Assembly (NCBI GenBank): GCA_965214625.1
Contig: OZ243962.1
Span: 1,178,001 to 1,242,000 of the forward strand
DNA from: G965214625 sp965214625
GTDB lineage: Bacteria; Pseudomonadota; Gammaproteobacteria; Arenicellales; Poriferihabitantaceae
Reading direction: 5' to 3'
Length of the DNA stretch: 64,000 nt
The notes beneath the pieces are model-generated. The model saw only the letters and a list, made by a program, of their open reading frames with translations. It was not told where the DNA came from and searched no databases. Below, piece after piece: positions 16,983 through 26,152 of the stretch. The first letter of the stretch is position 1, and every line of letters begins with the position of its first letter. Both the position numbers and the translations under genes were made by a program.

Positions 16983-18041
16983 GTGAGCAGATTCGAAAAA
17001 CAAAAAAAACCCGCCTTGAGCTACCGCGATAGTGGTGTTGACATCCAAGTCGGTAATGAACTGGTCCGCCGGATCAGGCCCATCATCAAGGAAACAACCC
17101 GACCTGGCGTCCTCGGGAGCCTGGGGGGCTTCGGCGCACTGTTCGAATTGCCCGTCAGCCAATACACTCAACCGGTCTTGGTCTCAGGCACAGACGGTGT
17201 TGGAACCAAGCTGAAATTGGCTTGCCTGATGAAAAATCACCATACAATCGGCATCGACCTGGTGGCAATGTGTGTCAATGACATCATTACGTGCGGCGCG
17301 GAGCCTCTTTATTTTCTGGATTATTTTGCAACCGGCAAACTGGATATCGATACTGCACAGATGGTTATCCAGGGCATTGCGCGGGGCTGCTCGATGGCGG
17401 GGTGCGCACTGACCGGCGGAGAAACGGCCGAAATGCCCGATATGTATTCAAACGACGAGTACGATTTGGCCGGATTTGCGGTGGGTATTGTCGAAAAAGA
17501 AAAAATCCTGTCGCCAGACAAGGTTCAGTCAGGCGATATCCTGCTCGGATTGCAATCGTCCGGACCGCATTCCAACGGCTATTCCCTGATCAGGAAAATC
17601 CTTGAACTCAATGACATTGACCTCGACAAACCGTTGAGTGACAGCGAAGAAGCGCTCGGGAATGCGCTCCTCCAACCCACTCGCATTTACGTCCGACCGA
17701 TCGTCGAATTACTGAAACGGGTTGACGTGTCCGCACTGTGCCATGTGACAGGGGGCGGGATTGTGGAAAACCTGCCCAGGGTATTGCCGGACAACGTGCA
17801 GGCCCGGGTCTCGCGGGCCAGTTGGGCAGTGCCCGATATCTTCAAATGGCTACAGGACGCCGGTGGCATACAACAAGGTGAAATGGACCGTACCTTCAAC
17901 TGTGGTATTGGCATGATCCTCTGTGTCCCACCGGCCCAATGTGACAAAGCGATGACGCTGTTGCAAGAAGCGGGGGAAACGGTCCACATTCTGGGAGACA
18001 TCGTCACCACAAAAGGCGGTGGCTGCGTCGTTCTCGAATGA
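16983..18041 (+). CDS. purM: Phosphoribosylformylglycinamidine cyclo-ligase
   Basis: 352 residues from GTG 16983 (about 345 is usual); the open frame continues upstream to 16809 without similarity. PurM closes the imidazole ring to form aminoimidazole ribonucleotide, the fifth step of purine synthesis. Family features: LSYRDSGVDIQVGNELV, LVSGTDGVGTKLKLA, GIDLVAMCVNDIITCGAEPL, ALTGGETAEMPDMY, LGLQSSGPHSNGYSLIRKIL and HVTGGGIVENLPRVLP. purN follows after 16 bases, the usual purMN operon. Confidence 0.95.
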   Translation: MSRFEKQKKPALSYRDSGVDIQVGNELVRRIRPIIKETTRPGVLGSLGGFGALFELPVSQYTQPVLVSGTDGVGTKLKLACLMKNHHTIGIDLVAMCVNDIITCGAEPLYFLDYFATGKLDIDTAQMVIQGIARGCSMAGCALTGGETAEMPDMYSNDEYDLAGFAVGIVEKEKILSPDKVQSGDILLGLQSSGPHSNGYSLIRKILELNDIDLDKPLSDSEEALGNALLQPTRIYVRPIVELLKRVDVSALCHVTGGGIVENLPRVLPDNVQARVSRASWAVPDIFKWLQDAGGIQQGEMDRTFNCGIGMILCVPPAQCDKAMTLLQEAGETVHILGDIVTTKGGGCVVLE

Positions 18042-18057
18042 CCTGAACTGAGTAGCT

Positions 18058-18684
18058 TTGCGAAGTCATCCCCTCAAACTCGTTGTCCTGATTTCCGGTA
18101 GCGGGAGCAACCTCCAGGCGATTATCGATCACATTGATCAGGGCAAGCTGGATGCTGAGATTCTCCATGTCATTAGCGACAACAAACAGGCATTCGGTCT
18201 ACAACGTGCAATACGGGCAGGTCTGACGACCGGCACGCTGTGTCGCAACGACTTTGTGTCGGCCGCCGAACACCAGAATGCACTGGCTGACCATATTGAC
18301 CAGCATGATCCGGATTTGATCATCCTGGCCGGCTTCATGAGGATCCTGCTCCCCTCGTTTGTAAATCGGTTCCGTGGTAAGATTCTCAACATACACCCTT
18401 CCCTGCTGCCCAAATTCAAAGGCCTGGATACGCACCAACGGGCCCTCGAAGCAGGGGAGAAAAGACATGGTGCAACGGTGCACTTTGTAACTGCTGAGCT
18501 GGACAGCGGCCCGGTCATTGTCCAGTCATCAGTCACCATTACCGATGATGATACGGCGAAGACCCTGCAACAAAAAGTACTTGAAACGGAACATGTCATT
18601 TATGCGCGCGCCATCCAGTGGCTCGCTGAAGGAAGCATCACACTCAAAGGGAATCAGGTTATCCATCATCTAAAGGTCGGCTGA
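18058..18684 (+). CDS. purN: Phosphoribosylglycinamide formyltransferase
   Basis: 208 residues beginning with TTG 18058. PurN formylates glycinamide ribonucleotide using 10-formyl-tetrahydrofolate, the third step of purine synthesis. LVVLISGSGSNLQAII is the phosphate-binding N-terminus. The catalytic Asn-His-Asp set is present in KILNIHPSLLPKFKG and HGATVHFVTAELDSGPVI. It directly follows purM. The TTG start is the only in-frame start-type codon before the conserved core and has a GAG-type ribosome site a few bases upstream. Confidence 0.94.
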   Translation: MRSHPLKLVVLISGSGSNLQAIIDHIDQGKLDAEILHVISDNKQAFGLQRAIRAGLTTGTLCRNDFVSAAEHQNALADHIDQHDPDLIILAGFMRILLPSFVNRFRGKILNIHPSLLPKFKGLDTHQRALEAGEKRHGATVHFVTAELDSGPVIVQSSVTITDDDTAKTLQQKVLETEHVIYARAIQWLAEGSITLKGNQVIHHLKVG

Positions 18685-18715
18685 CCGGTCAACACAACTG
18701 ATCTGGAAAATAGAT

Positions 18716-19423
18716 ATGAAAAACGCTCACGCTTTTGACTGGCTTGGTCGGGGGTGGGGGTTATTTGTTTTACTGTTGTCGTGTGCCGGGCCTGCCACCG
18801 CACTCCAGCTGCCGACCGAAACATTACGATATACGGTCGACTATACGGGCAATCATGCCGGTGAACTCGCGGTCTCGTTTGAACAGACAGAAGATCAATT
18901 CGTTGTCACCACCACGAGTTATCTGAGTCCCCTTGCAAAATTATTTCTATCCGAACAAATCAGCAAAGCCTATTTCCAACGAGTGGACGGCCAGTTAACC
19001 CTGCTGGCCGGCGAAGACCTGGATAAAGAAACCCGGTCCCTGATTCAGGGTTTTGAGGTCGATCGTGACCGACAAATTATTGCTTTCACTTCCAAGGACC
19101 CCACCGAGGTTGAACACGGAACGGTCCTGGAAGCCGATAATTTTCCACTCATTTTAGTCACCAGTGCGGTGGAGCAACTGACAGGACAATCGGTTCTGAC
19201 GGTAAGCGGAAAACGGGCGAGATGGTACCGCTATCTTCGACCCGAGCGGGAAACCATTGTGATCAATCAGCGGAAATTCGATGTCTTGAAAGTGAAGCGG
19301 CAACAGCACGGCAATCCAGACAGAACAGCAACCTTCTGGCTGGATATTGAAGATGATTATCTTCCTGTCAGAATCATGACCCAGAAAAAGGGAAAGAAAA
19401 CCATCCTCACACGAACCGACTGA
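18716..19423 (+). CDS. DUF3108-domain periplasmic protein
   Basis: 235 residues with a signal peptide (hydrophobic stretch about 14-28, cleavage after an A-T-A type site near residue 29). The mature part is a beta-rich DUF3108 domain: LRYTVDYTGNHAGELAVSFE at the start and the closing FWLDIEDDYLPVRIMTQKKG, a lipocalin-like pattern in which the last motif is the family hallmark. Function is unknown; the family often follows purN in gammaproteobacteria, as here. The ATG at 18716 has TGGAAA upstream. Confidence 0.85.
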   Translation: MKNAHAFDWLGRGWGLFVLLLSCAGPATALQLPTETLRYTVDYTGNHAGELAVSFEQTEDQFVVTTTSYLSPLAKLFLSEQISKAYFQRVDGQLTLLAGEDLDKETRSLIQGFEVDRDRQIIAFTSKDPTEVEHGTVLEADNFPLILVTSAVEQLTGQSVLTVSGKRARWYRYLRPERETIVINQRKFDVLKVKRQQHGNPDRTATFWLDIEDDYLPVRIMTQKKGKKTILTRTD

Positions 19424-19512
19424 TCCGTCAATCCGCCCGGTCACGACCACGGTAGCCACTTCGTGACAGCATGTATCCCAAGCGTCCGGCTCACCTTCCG
19501 GTGCCACCTGAA

Positions 19513-19653
19513 TCAGCGCAACAGGCCGATAGCACGGGCCAATGCCCCCTTTTCACTGGCTTCATTTTGAAAAAGCACACTCTTTGTCTCACCGGCAAGA
19601 CACCGGGTCCGGCGCTGTTCGAGATAGCCGAACAATACGGTTTTTTCGGTCAC
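19513..19653 (-). CDS. Possible 46-residue protein after enzyme I
   Basis: A GTG frame opens three bases past the stop codon of the enzyme I gene and runs 46 codons to TGA 19513. Its peptide begins VTEKTVLFGYLEQRRTRCLA, is mixed in charge and has no membrane segment. I recognise no family. In its favour are its tight position after the operon and codon use similar to the neighbours; against it, the ribosome site (AGG close to the start) is poor. Treat as tentative. Confidence 0.25.
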   Translation of the reverse strand: MTEKTVLFGYLEQRRTRCLAGETKSVLFQNEASEKGALARAIGLLR

Positions 19654-19655
19654 GC

Positions 19656-21395
19656 CTACTCAGGGACGCGGTTCAATTCACTGACCATTTGCTTTATCCG
19701 CTCTGGCCTGGGTGACTCAAGGAGTTGATCAATTTGCGCCCGGTCTTGTTTGACATCCGACAATCTTACCTGGCGCTTGACTTCCAGCAACACCGCCGGG
19801 TCCATGCTGAATTCGGTTAATCCCATCGCCAGCAGGATCCGAGTATAGCGGGCATCACCCGCCATTTCCCCGCACATGGACACCGGTATATTGGCCCGTT
19901 TCGCGGCGACAATGGTCATTTTGATCAGACGGAGAATCGACGGATGCAGTGGATCATAAAGGTAGTTCACCTCATCGTCGATCCGATCGATCGCCAAGGT
20001 ATACTGAATCAGATCATTGGTCCCGATTGAAAGAAAATCGAGTTTCCTGGCAAACAGATCGGCCGCAATGGCAGCAGCGGGCACCTCAACCATCCCGCCG
20101 ATGGGTAAATTCGCATTGTAGGCATAGCCCTGATGATCCAACTCCTGTTTGACCTCTTCAATCAGGATGAACAACTGATCCAGTTCTTCGATACTGGAAA
20201 GCATCGGAATCATCATTTTCAAGGGGCCAAATGACGACGCACGATAGATCGCCCTGAGTTGGGGTTTGAATAACGCCAGATCATGCAGACAAAGACGGAT
20301 CGCACGCAACCCAAGCGCGGGATTGATGATCAGGGTATCGCTTGCCCGTCCTCCATCCACCTGCTTGTCAGCACCGAGGTCGAACGTTCGAATGGTTACC
20401 GACCGGTTGACCTGTTTGAGCACATGACGATAGATCTCAAACTGTTCTTCTTCATCCGGTGGCCGACGGCGATTCATATAGAGAAATTCGGTTCGATACA
20501 GGCCCACCCCGGCTGCATTTTGAGCAAGGCTTTCGGCAATCTCTTCCGGCAACTCGATATTCGCCAGTAGCGTCACTTTCGTGCCATCCAGCGTCACCGC
20601 TTCGGCACTTCGCAGTTCATCGAGTTCCCGCGCCCGGCTGAGAATTTTTTCTCTTCGTTTCTCATAGGCGGCCAGTGCCTGCGCATCGGGATTGACCAGT
20701 ACCACTCCGCGCATGCCGTCAATAATCAACAGGTCACCCGTTCTCAAGTACCTGATCTCGCCGTGCAAGCCCACGATCGCTGGAATTTTCATGCTGCGGG
20801 CCAAAATGGCGGTATGGGAGATCGGCCCGCCAAGACTGGTCACAAACGCATTGATGCGATGTTTTTTCAATTCGATCGTATCGGCGGGCGTCAGGTCATT
20901 GGTGACAATAATTTCACCGTCAAATGTCCCCACGGGCTGAGACGTCAAGTCACCCTGGAAATCCAGCAGTTCACCTTGAATTCGACTGATCACTTGAGAG
21001 ACATCCGCAAATTTGCTACTGAGATAAGGATCGTCTATATCGTCAAACAGTTTTGCCAGCTTCATGGCATGCTGGTTCAGTGCCCCCTCGGCATTGATCA
21101 TCTGGTTACGAATGATATTTTTCGGCTCCTCACTGAGCATCGGATCATCCACCATCAATAAATGCGCCTCCAGAAAGGCCCCGATTTCATCCACCGCATC
21201 ATCGGACAACTGGGATTTGATCTCCTGCAAGGCCACCTTGGTACGAAACAGTGCTCGCTCCAGACGCGCTATTTCTTCGTCAATTTGAGACAACGCAATC
21301 GTATATTGGGGAATATCCTGTCCGGGCCGACGTATAATCCGGGCCCTGCCGATGGCAATCCCCGTCCCCACTCCATTGCCGTGCAAGGAAAACAT
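19656..21395 (-). CDS. ptsI: Phosphoenolpyruvate-protein phosphotransferase (PTS enzyme I)
   Basis: 579 residues. Enzyme I takes phosphate from phosphoenolpyruvate and passes it to HPr. The phosphorylated histidine is His194 in LGGPISHTAILARSM. The PEP-binding TIM barrel follows, with GLYRTEFLYM and VSMCGEMAGD (catalytic Cys near residue 507). There is no N-terminal GAF domain, so it is PtsI-shaped rather than PtsP-shaped, although its neighbours (HPr, rapZ, hprK, ptsN, rpoN) are those of the nitrogen PTS. No sugar-specific enzyme II gene is in the window, so a regulatory role is likely. Confidence 0.93.
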   Translation of the reverse strand: MFSLHGNGVGTGIAIGRARIIRRPGQDIPQYTIALSQIDEEIARLERALFRTKVALQEIKSQLSDDAVDEIGAFLEAHLLMVDDPMLSEEPKNIIRNQMINAEGALNQHAMKLAKLFDDIDDPYLSSKFADVSQVISRIQGELLDFQGDLTSQPVGTFDGEIIVTNDLTPADTIELKKHRINAFVTSLGGPISHTAILARSMKIPAIVGLHGEIRYLRTGDLLIIDGMRGVVLVNPDAQALAAYEKRREKILSRARELDELRSAEAVTLDGTKVTLLANIELPEEIAESLAQNAAGVGLYRTEFLYMNRRRPPDEEEQFEIYRHVLKQVNRSVTIRTFDLGADKQVDGGRASDTLIINPALGLRAIRLCLHDLALFKPQLRAIYRASSFGPLKMMIPMLSSIEELDQLFILIEEVKQELDHQGYAYNANLPIGGMVEVPAAAIAADLFARKLDFLSIGTNDLIQYTLAIDRIDDEVNYLYDPLHPSILRLIKMTIVAAKRANIPVSMCGEMAGDARYTRILLAMGLTEFSMDPAVLLEVKRQVRLSDVKQDRAQIDQLLESPRPERIKQMVSELNRVPE

Positions 21396-21471
21396 GCTAG
21401 TTCAAAGAAAAGCAGGCAGGTGCCGCCCCCGTCGGTCGCCCCGACGAGTGCGACAATGGCTTGCGTTATTT

Positions 21472-21744
21472 TTACTCCCCTTCACCGAAATAGTTTTCAA
21501 ACAACGCAGTCACCGTATCACCGGCCTCAACGGCATCGTCGCCGTCAACACGAAGCGTTAATCGGCTGCCCTGGGTCGCGGCCAGCATCAATACCCCCAT
21601 GATACTCTTTGCATCAACGGTTTTCTCCCCCTTGATCAGTTGTATTGTGCTTTGAAAACCGGAACAACACTTGACCAGTTTTGATGCCGCTCTTGCGTGC
21701 AGACCCAGCTTGTTGATCACTTCGATCTCTTTTTCAACAATCAC
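21472..21744 (-). CDS. HPr-family phosphocarrier protein
   Basis: 90 residues from GTG 21744, which overlaps the rapZ stop (GTGA). It carries phosphate from enzyme I to PtsN. The active histidine is His16 in NKLGLHARAASKLV. The regulatory serine is Ser47 in DAKSIMGVLMLA, the target of HPr kinase, whose gene lies two genes upstream. Both sites are intact, so the protein can be phosphorylated in two ways. A longer upstream frame (to 21849) lies inside rapZ and is not used. It could be named ptsH or npr; the context favours the nitrogen-PTS type. Confidence 0.92.
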   Translation of the reverse strand: MIVEKEIEVINKLGLHARAASKLVKCCSGFQSTIQLIKGEKTVDAKSIMGVLMLAATQGSRLTLRVDGDDAVEAGDTVTALFENYFGEGE

Positions 21745-22625
21745 TTGGACAAATCCCGATGCCTTATCTGGACCTTGATCTGTTGATCGGCAAACAACTG
21801 GCACAATTGTTCGCTGATATAAACCGATCGATGCTGCCCCCCGGTACAACCGATGGCCACCGTGATATAGCTTCGGCTTTCGTTCTCGAAACCGGGGAGC
21901 CGTTTTCGCAGGAATTGGAATATTTCATCGCGCATCTCGAGTACGGTGGGATCCGACTCCAAAAAAGTGATCACCGACCTGTCCAACCCGGTGAAAGAAC
22001 GCAATTCCCGTTGCCAGTACGGATTGGGCAAACACCTGACATCAAAAATAAAGTCCGCCTCCCGGGGTGTGCCATGTTTAAATCCAAATGACTCGATTAA
22101 AAACAACGGCCCCGAAGACAAGCCGGCCCCGGCAAAATCACGAATGAGCCCTCTTAACTCATGTGGCGTCTTGTCCGTCGTATCGATAATTTTTTCTGCC
22201 CGATCCTGTAACGGCTGGAGCAACTGCCTTTCCATTCTGATTCCCTCGACCAGCGGCGTTGTTCCATTGGTAAGCGGATGCTTACGCCTTGTTTCACTGT
22301 ATCGTCTGATCAGCCTCTGCTCATCGGCTTCGAGAAACAAAATCCGGTATCGTTGATCCTTTTTCTCCAGTTCTCTCAATTCTGTTTCAATTTGCTGGAA
22401 AAAATGCTGATTTCGCGAGTCAATGCTGACCGCGGCCCCCGGAAATATCGCCTCGTTGCCGGGGCTTGAATCATCCGGCAGACAGTTTGTGAATTCCGAC
22501 AACAGCACCGCAGGGAGATTATCAATACAGTAGTATCCGATGTCTTCCAAAGACTGCAGGGCAACGCTTCTTCCGGAACCGGAAAGTCCGCTGATGATGA
22601 TGATATCGAAAGACTGACGGATCAT
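21741..22625 (-). CDS. rapZ: RapZ-like nucleotide-binding protein
   Basis: 294 residues from ATG 22625, overlapping the hprK stop by ATGA. RapZ family proteins bind nucleotides; in E. coli RapZ binds the small RNA GlmZ and delivers it to RNase E, controlling glucosamine-6-phosphate synthase. The N-terminal P-loop reads SGLSGSGRS (residues 12-20): the usual lysine is arginine (codon AGA). The rest is well kept: ALQSLEDIGYYCIDNLP, FLEADEQRLIRRYSETRR, FGFKHGTPREADFIFDVRCL and the C-terminal IGCTGGQHRSVYI. The altered Walker A residue suggests weak or changed nucleotide handling. Confidence 0.9.
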   Translation of the reverse strand: MIRQSFDIIIISGLSGSGRSVALQSLEDIGYYCIDNLPAVLLSEFTNCLPDDSSPGNEAIFPGAAVSIDSRNQHFFQQIETELRELEKKDQRYRILFLEADEQRLIRRYSETRRKHPLTNGTTPLVEGIRMERQLLQPLQDRAEKIIDTTDKTPHELRGLIRDFAGAGLSSGPLFLIESFGFKHGTPREADFIFDVRCLPNPYWQRELRSFTGLDRSVITFLESDPTVLEMRDEIFQFLRKRLPGFENESRSYITVAIGCTGGQHRSVYISEQLCQLFADQQIKVQIRHRDLSK

Positions 22626-23560
22626 CTGTTGGTCGTGTGATGCATGATTTCGTGATGTCGTTGCAAAAACTCGCGGCTGTCCTCCACGCCGGCACATCGC
22701 AAGAGATGATCCCTGACCGCCGCCTCGATCAGTACTGACAGGTTTCTGCCCGGCGCAACCAGCATCGTCAGGCAAGGAACGGCAATACCCAAAATATCCC
22801 GGTGGCCTAAACTGGGCGACAGCCGATCAATTTTTTGTATTTCTGCATTGGTGGAATCCTGCAAATCAATGATCAGCTGCAAACGATACGAATCAAGCAC
22901 CGCAGACGGTCCGAACATATTGAGCACATTAATGATACCGAGCCCGCGGATTTCGATATACCCCCGCAACAACCCGGGGCACTCTCCAATTAACTGACTC
23001 TGTTCACTGCGGTAAATTTCCACCACATCATCCGCAACCAGCTGATGACCACGCTGGACCAGATCCATCGCCACTTCGCTCTTGCCGACACCGCTGGCAC
23101 CCATGACCAGTATCCCGGTGTTCATGACCGCGATAAACACGCCGTGGTGAGTACTTCTCAGGGCGACTCGTTTGGGAAGTTCTGCCCGCAAGTAATGCAG
23201 CACCTGACTATCGGAACATCCTGTTCGCGCCAGCCCGATATCATGTCTTTCACAAATCGAGGTCAGTGCCGGATTAGAACGACAGTTGTCGCACAAGATC
23301 ACAACAACGACATTTTGCCGGTCCAAGGCGGGAGAGTGACTGAGTGACTGTTCAGAATGGCTGTAAATCCACTCTATCTCATTGTCCGAAACAAGGGTGA
23401 TGCAAAATGATCTTAGTGGATTAAGGTGGCCGAACAAGTCACCGGCATATTGCTGACCGTCAATCGATTTTTCGGTTTGACACAGCCACTCGATCCCCTC
23501 TATTCCAGAAACAACCTGTGCTGGCTTAACGTATTGCTCATCGTTCTGCTGCCGACTCAT
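22622..23560 (-). CDS. hprK: HPr kinase/phosphorylase
   Basis: 312 residues, normal length. HprK phosphorylates HPr on a serine with ATP and removes that phosphate when phosphate is high. The P-loop is GASGVGKS (Lys160), preceded by the catalytic HHG (about 138-140). The family signature EIRGLGIINV is present near residue 205. It sits between ptsN and rapZ, an order seen in many beta- and some gammaproteobacteria. In organisms with a purely regulatory PTS it tunes the EI-HPr-PtsN relay. Stop and start overlap with rapZ implies coupling. Confidence 0.94.
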   Translation of the reverse strand: MSRQQNDEQYVKPAQVVSGIEGIEWLCQTEKSIDGQQYAGDLFGHLNPLRSFCITLVSDNEIEWIYSHSEQSLSHSPALDRQNVVVVILCDNCRSNPALTSICERHDIGLARTGCSDSQVLHYLRAELPKRVALRSTHHGVFIAVMNTGILVMGASGVGKSEVAMDLVQRGHQLVADDVVEIYRSEQSQLIGECPGLLRGYIEIRGLGIINVLNMFGPSAVLDSYRLQLIIDLQDSTNAEIQKIDRLSPSLGHRDILGIAVPCLTMLVAPGRNLSVLIEAAVRDHLLRCAGVEDSREFLQRHHEIMHHTTNR

Positions 23561-23588
23561 GGACCCCTGCTATCTTGCAACACAACCC

Positions 23589-24113
23589 CTATACTTCGGT
23601 AAACAGATCATACAATTCGTGTGATGTGCTGGCCCCCTTGACCTGATCCAAAAACGGGTCTTCACTAAATTTGGAAACCAACCGTGACAGCAGGTCCAGA
23701 TGGACTTTGTTTGCGCTCCTGGGAACCAACAAACAGGCTGCCAACCAGACGGGGTGACCATCCGGTGTGTCATAGTCGATGGCGGTTTGCAATTTGGCGA
23801 CCGCAAGCACCGGACAGGGCAGTTCATCCAGTCTTCCATGCGGCACGGCGATGCCTTTGCCCAAACCCGTGCTACCCAGCCTTTCTCTCTCATGGAGCGT
23901 TGTGAAAATTTCGTCCGGCTCCAGCCCCAGCGCGGATTTCTGTGAAATCAGTCGGGCCAATTCCTCAAACAGGCGTTTCCGGCTGATGACACGCAACCCA
24001 ACAACCATCAGCTCTGGATGTAGAAAATCCAATGTCTTTGCACTGCTGATTAGGGATACAACGTCGTCTTTGAACGAACTGATATTGGAAATCGTGACGG
24101 AATTATCGATCAT
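23589..24113 (-). CDS. ptsN: PTS IIA-like nitrogen-regulatory protein PtsN
   Basis: 174 residues. PtsN (EIIA-Ntr) is the terminal phosphoacceptor of the nitrogen PTS and regulates potassium transport and other targets by binding in its phospho- or dephospho-form. The active histidine is His92 in LGSTGLGKGIAVPHGRL. The N-terminus has about 15 more residues than the E. coli protein. The gene overlaps the hpf stop (ATGA), and hprK follows. Confidence 0.93.
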   Translation of the reverse strand: MIDNSVTISNISSFKDDVVSLISSAKTLDFLHPELMVVGLRVISRKRLFEELARLISQKSALGLEPDEIFTTLHERERLGSTGLGKGIAVPHGRLDELPCPVLAVAKLQTAIDYDTPDGHPVWLAACLLVPRSANKVHLDLLSRLVSKFSEDPFLDQVKGASTSHELYDLFTEV

Positions 24114-24433
24114 CCGGGCATAGATTTGATTGATTCTTCATTGCGATGGTGATCTGTCAGTTTCTCTTTGTGTTTGATCACCTGCCTGTCAAGCTTGCTC
24201 ACCAGCGAGTCAATCGCGGTATACATATCGTCTGATGTGCTGGAAGCATGAATCATAGCACCTTTTATATTAATAGTGGCTTCGGCGATGTGTCTGGTTT
24301 TTTCTACCAGAAGAACCACGTTGGTGTTGGTAACGTGATCGAAATGCCGGGTAATTTTCCCCACCTTTCCTGAAACATGATTGTGAAGGGATTCCGTAAC
24401 GTCCATATGTTGACCACTAATCGATATCTGCAT
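24110..24433 (-). CDS. hpf: Ribosome hibernation-promoting factor (Hpf/YhbH)
   Basis: 107 residues from ATG 24433, which has a good ribosome site (GGAG, 8 bases upstream); an upstream in-frame start (24478) lacks one. Short Hpf proteins bind the 30S decoding centre in stationary phase and help form inactive 100S ribosomes. The N-terminal MQISISGQHMDVTESLHNHV and the HIAEATINIKGAMIHASSTS and DDMYTAIDSLVSKLDRQVIK blocks define the family. It lies between rpoN and ptsN as in E. coli. Confidence 0.94.
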   Translation of the reverse strand: MQISISGQHMDVTESLHNHVSGKVGKITRHFDHVTNTNVVLLVEKTRHIAEATINIKGAMIHASSTSDDMYTAIDSLVSKLDRQVIKHKEKLTDHHRNEESIKSMPG

Positions 24434-24521
24434 ATTTTTCTCCGAAGTGAATGTATTTTGTTGTTGAATGGATGACACCCTCTTGGGGGTGACTCATTGT
24501 TTTCGGTCTACTGCCTCCTCC

Positions 24522-25964
24522 TCAGCGGATTTTACGTTTACTGGATGCGGGAATAGCCATTTGTTCCCGGTACTTGGTGACGGTTCGGCGTGCAACGTCA
24601 TAGCCCTTTTGCTTGAGTAAAACAGAAATCCGGTTGTCACTGGCCGGCTTGGTCGGCGATTCGGTACTGACAATCTGCCTGATCAGGGCCCGTATGGCGA
24701 CCGATGAAGTCGACTCACCGGACACGGAGCGCACCCGACTGGAGAAGAAGTATTTCAGCTCAACCATGCCATGCGGCGTTAACATGTATTTTCCACTGGT
24801 TGCCCTGGAGACCGTCGACTCATGGATACCGAGCGATTCTGCAATATCCTTCAGTATCAACGGGCGCATTTGCGCTGCACCGAAATCAAAATAAGCCTGT
24901 TGCCGTTCAACAATCGCCTCGGCCACAGCACGGATCGTCGAATGCCTTTTGTTGAGATTGGTCAGCAACCACTTTGCACTTTGCAATTGCTGTTTCATTC
25001 CCTTGAACTCGGCACGGCCGGCATGGTGACTGATCAACCGCTGGTAGTCTTGATTGATCATCAGTCTTGGCAGCGCGTTTGTATTCAATCTGACCGACCA
25101 GTGCCCTTGCCGATGTTCTACCAACACATCTGGAATAAGATACCCCGTCGTAACAGACCCGACACTGTATCCCGGATGCGGATTAAGCAGATAAATCAGG
25201 TCAATTCCCTGTTTTAATGCGCTATCGGATATCCCGATCCGTTTTTTGAGTTGGGTAAAATCCTTGCGGGCCAGCAGATCCAAATGCTGATCAATAATGG
25301 TGAAAGCAACCTGATAGCCCGGATGATCGCGCTGCATTGCCTTGAGTTGTAACAGTAGACATTCGCATGGACTGCGGGCCAATACACCAACCGGTTCCAG
25401 CTGATGCAAAGACCGTAAAACGGTTTCCATGCGTTGTGATGGCACAGGCACGGTAGGCAATAGCGCCTGGCGGATTTCTTCCAGAGGCGTCTCAAGATAG
25501 CCCGCATCGTTCACATGCTGGATAATCGCCTGCGCAATCCCCCGGTCAATCGAATCGCGAAACAGGTACTGCAATTGTGACTGCAAGACCTCCTTTAATG
25601 ATGCCGGGCGTTCTCCAAACGGCTGACCGTATCCTGTCTCATCGGTCGCGGCCCATTCTCTTGCTGTCGGATAAAGCGGTTTCTCGCCCAGCGGCAACTG
25701 GTCCTCATCAAAGACCGGTCTGTCATTGTTCAGGTTCAACTGCCGGTTTTCCGGATCCAACCGACCCGGTGGGTTGTCGTTGGCGTGAACAAGGCCTCCC
25801 TGTTCTTGTCCATCCGGTATGTCCAATACCGGATTCGTCTCGCATGCCTGGCGAATTTCTTCGTTAAGCTCAACTGATGACATCTGCAGTAGTTTGATCG
25901 CCTGCTGCAGTTGCGGTGCCATCAAAACCCGCTGACTTTGTCTCAAATCAAGCGTGGGATTCAT
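24522..25964 (-). CDS. rpoN: RNA polymerase sigma-54 factor
   Basis: 480 residues. RpoN directs RNA polymerase to -24/-12 promoters and needs AAA+ activators. Region I is glutamine/leucine-rich (LDLRQSQRVLMAPQLQQAIKL in outline, with SSVELNEEIRQACETNPVL). The acidic region II follows, then the core-binding domain. The C-terminal helix-turn-helix and the RpoN box (ARRTVTKYREQM) bind the -24 element. Nothing appears damaged. It precedes hpf on the same strand. The adjacency to lptB usual in gammaproteobacteria is broken by a 900-base insertion. Confidence 0.95.
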   Translation of the reverse strand: MNPTLDLRQSQRVLMAPQLQQAIKLLQMSSVELNEEIRQACETNPVLDIPDGQEQGGLVHANDNPPGRLDPENRQLNLNNDRPVFDEDQLPLGEKPLYPTAREWAATDETGYGQPFGERPASLKEVLQSQLQYLFRDSIDRGIAQAIIQHVNDAGYLETPLEEIRQALLPTVPVPSQRMETVLRSLHQLEPVGVLARSPCECLLLQLKAMQRDHPGYQVAFTIIDQHLDLLARKDFTQLKKRIGISDSALKQGIDLIYLLNPHPGYSVGSVTTGYLIPDVLVEHRQGHWSVRLNTNALPRLMINQDYQRLISHHAGRAEFKGMKQQLQSAKWLLTNLNKRHSTIRAVAEAIVERQQAYFDFGAAQMRPLILKDIAESLGIHESTVSRATSGKYMLTPHGMVELKYFFSSRVRSVSGESTSSVAIRALIRQIVSTESPTKPASDNRISVLLKQKGYDVARRTVTKYREQMAIPASSKRKIR

Positions 25965-26152
25965 TCACCAAACATTCATCCACAATGACTTACTCCAAAA
26001 ACTCAGAAACTGATATTGAGTGTAACGCAAAATTATCGGGAAAAAAACGGGCATTATTGTGACTGTTTTCAACTTATGCCAGCGGCCAGCGATCTTTCCG
26101 ATCGCTCTGGTTGACATTCGGTGCTGTCGCGGCTTTTGGGTTCGACGAAAGA

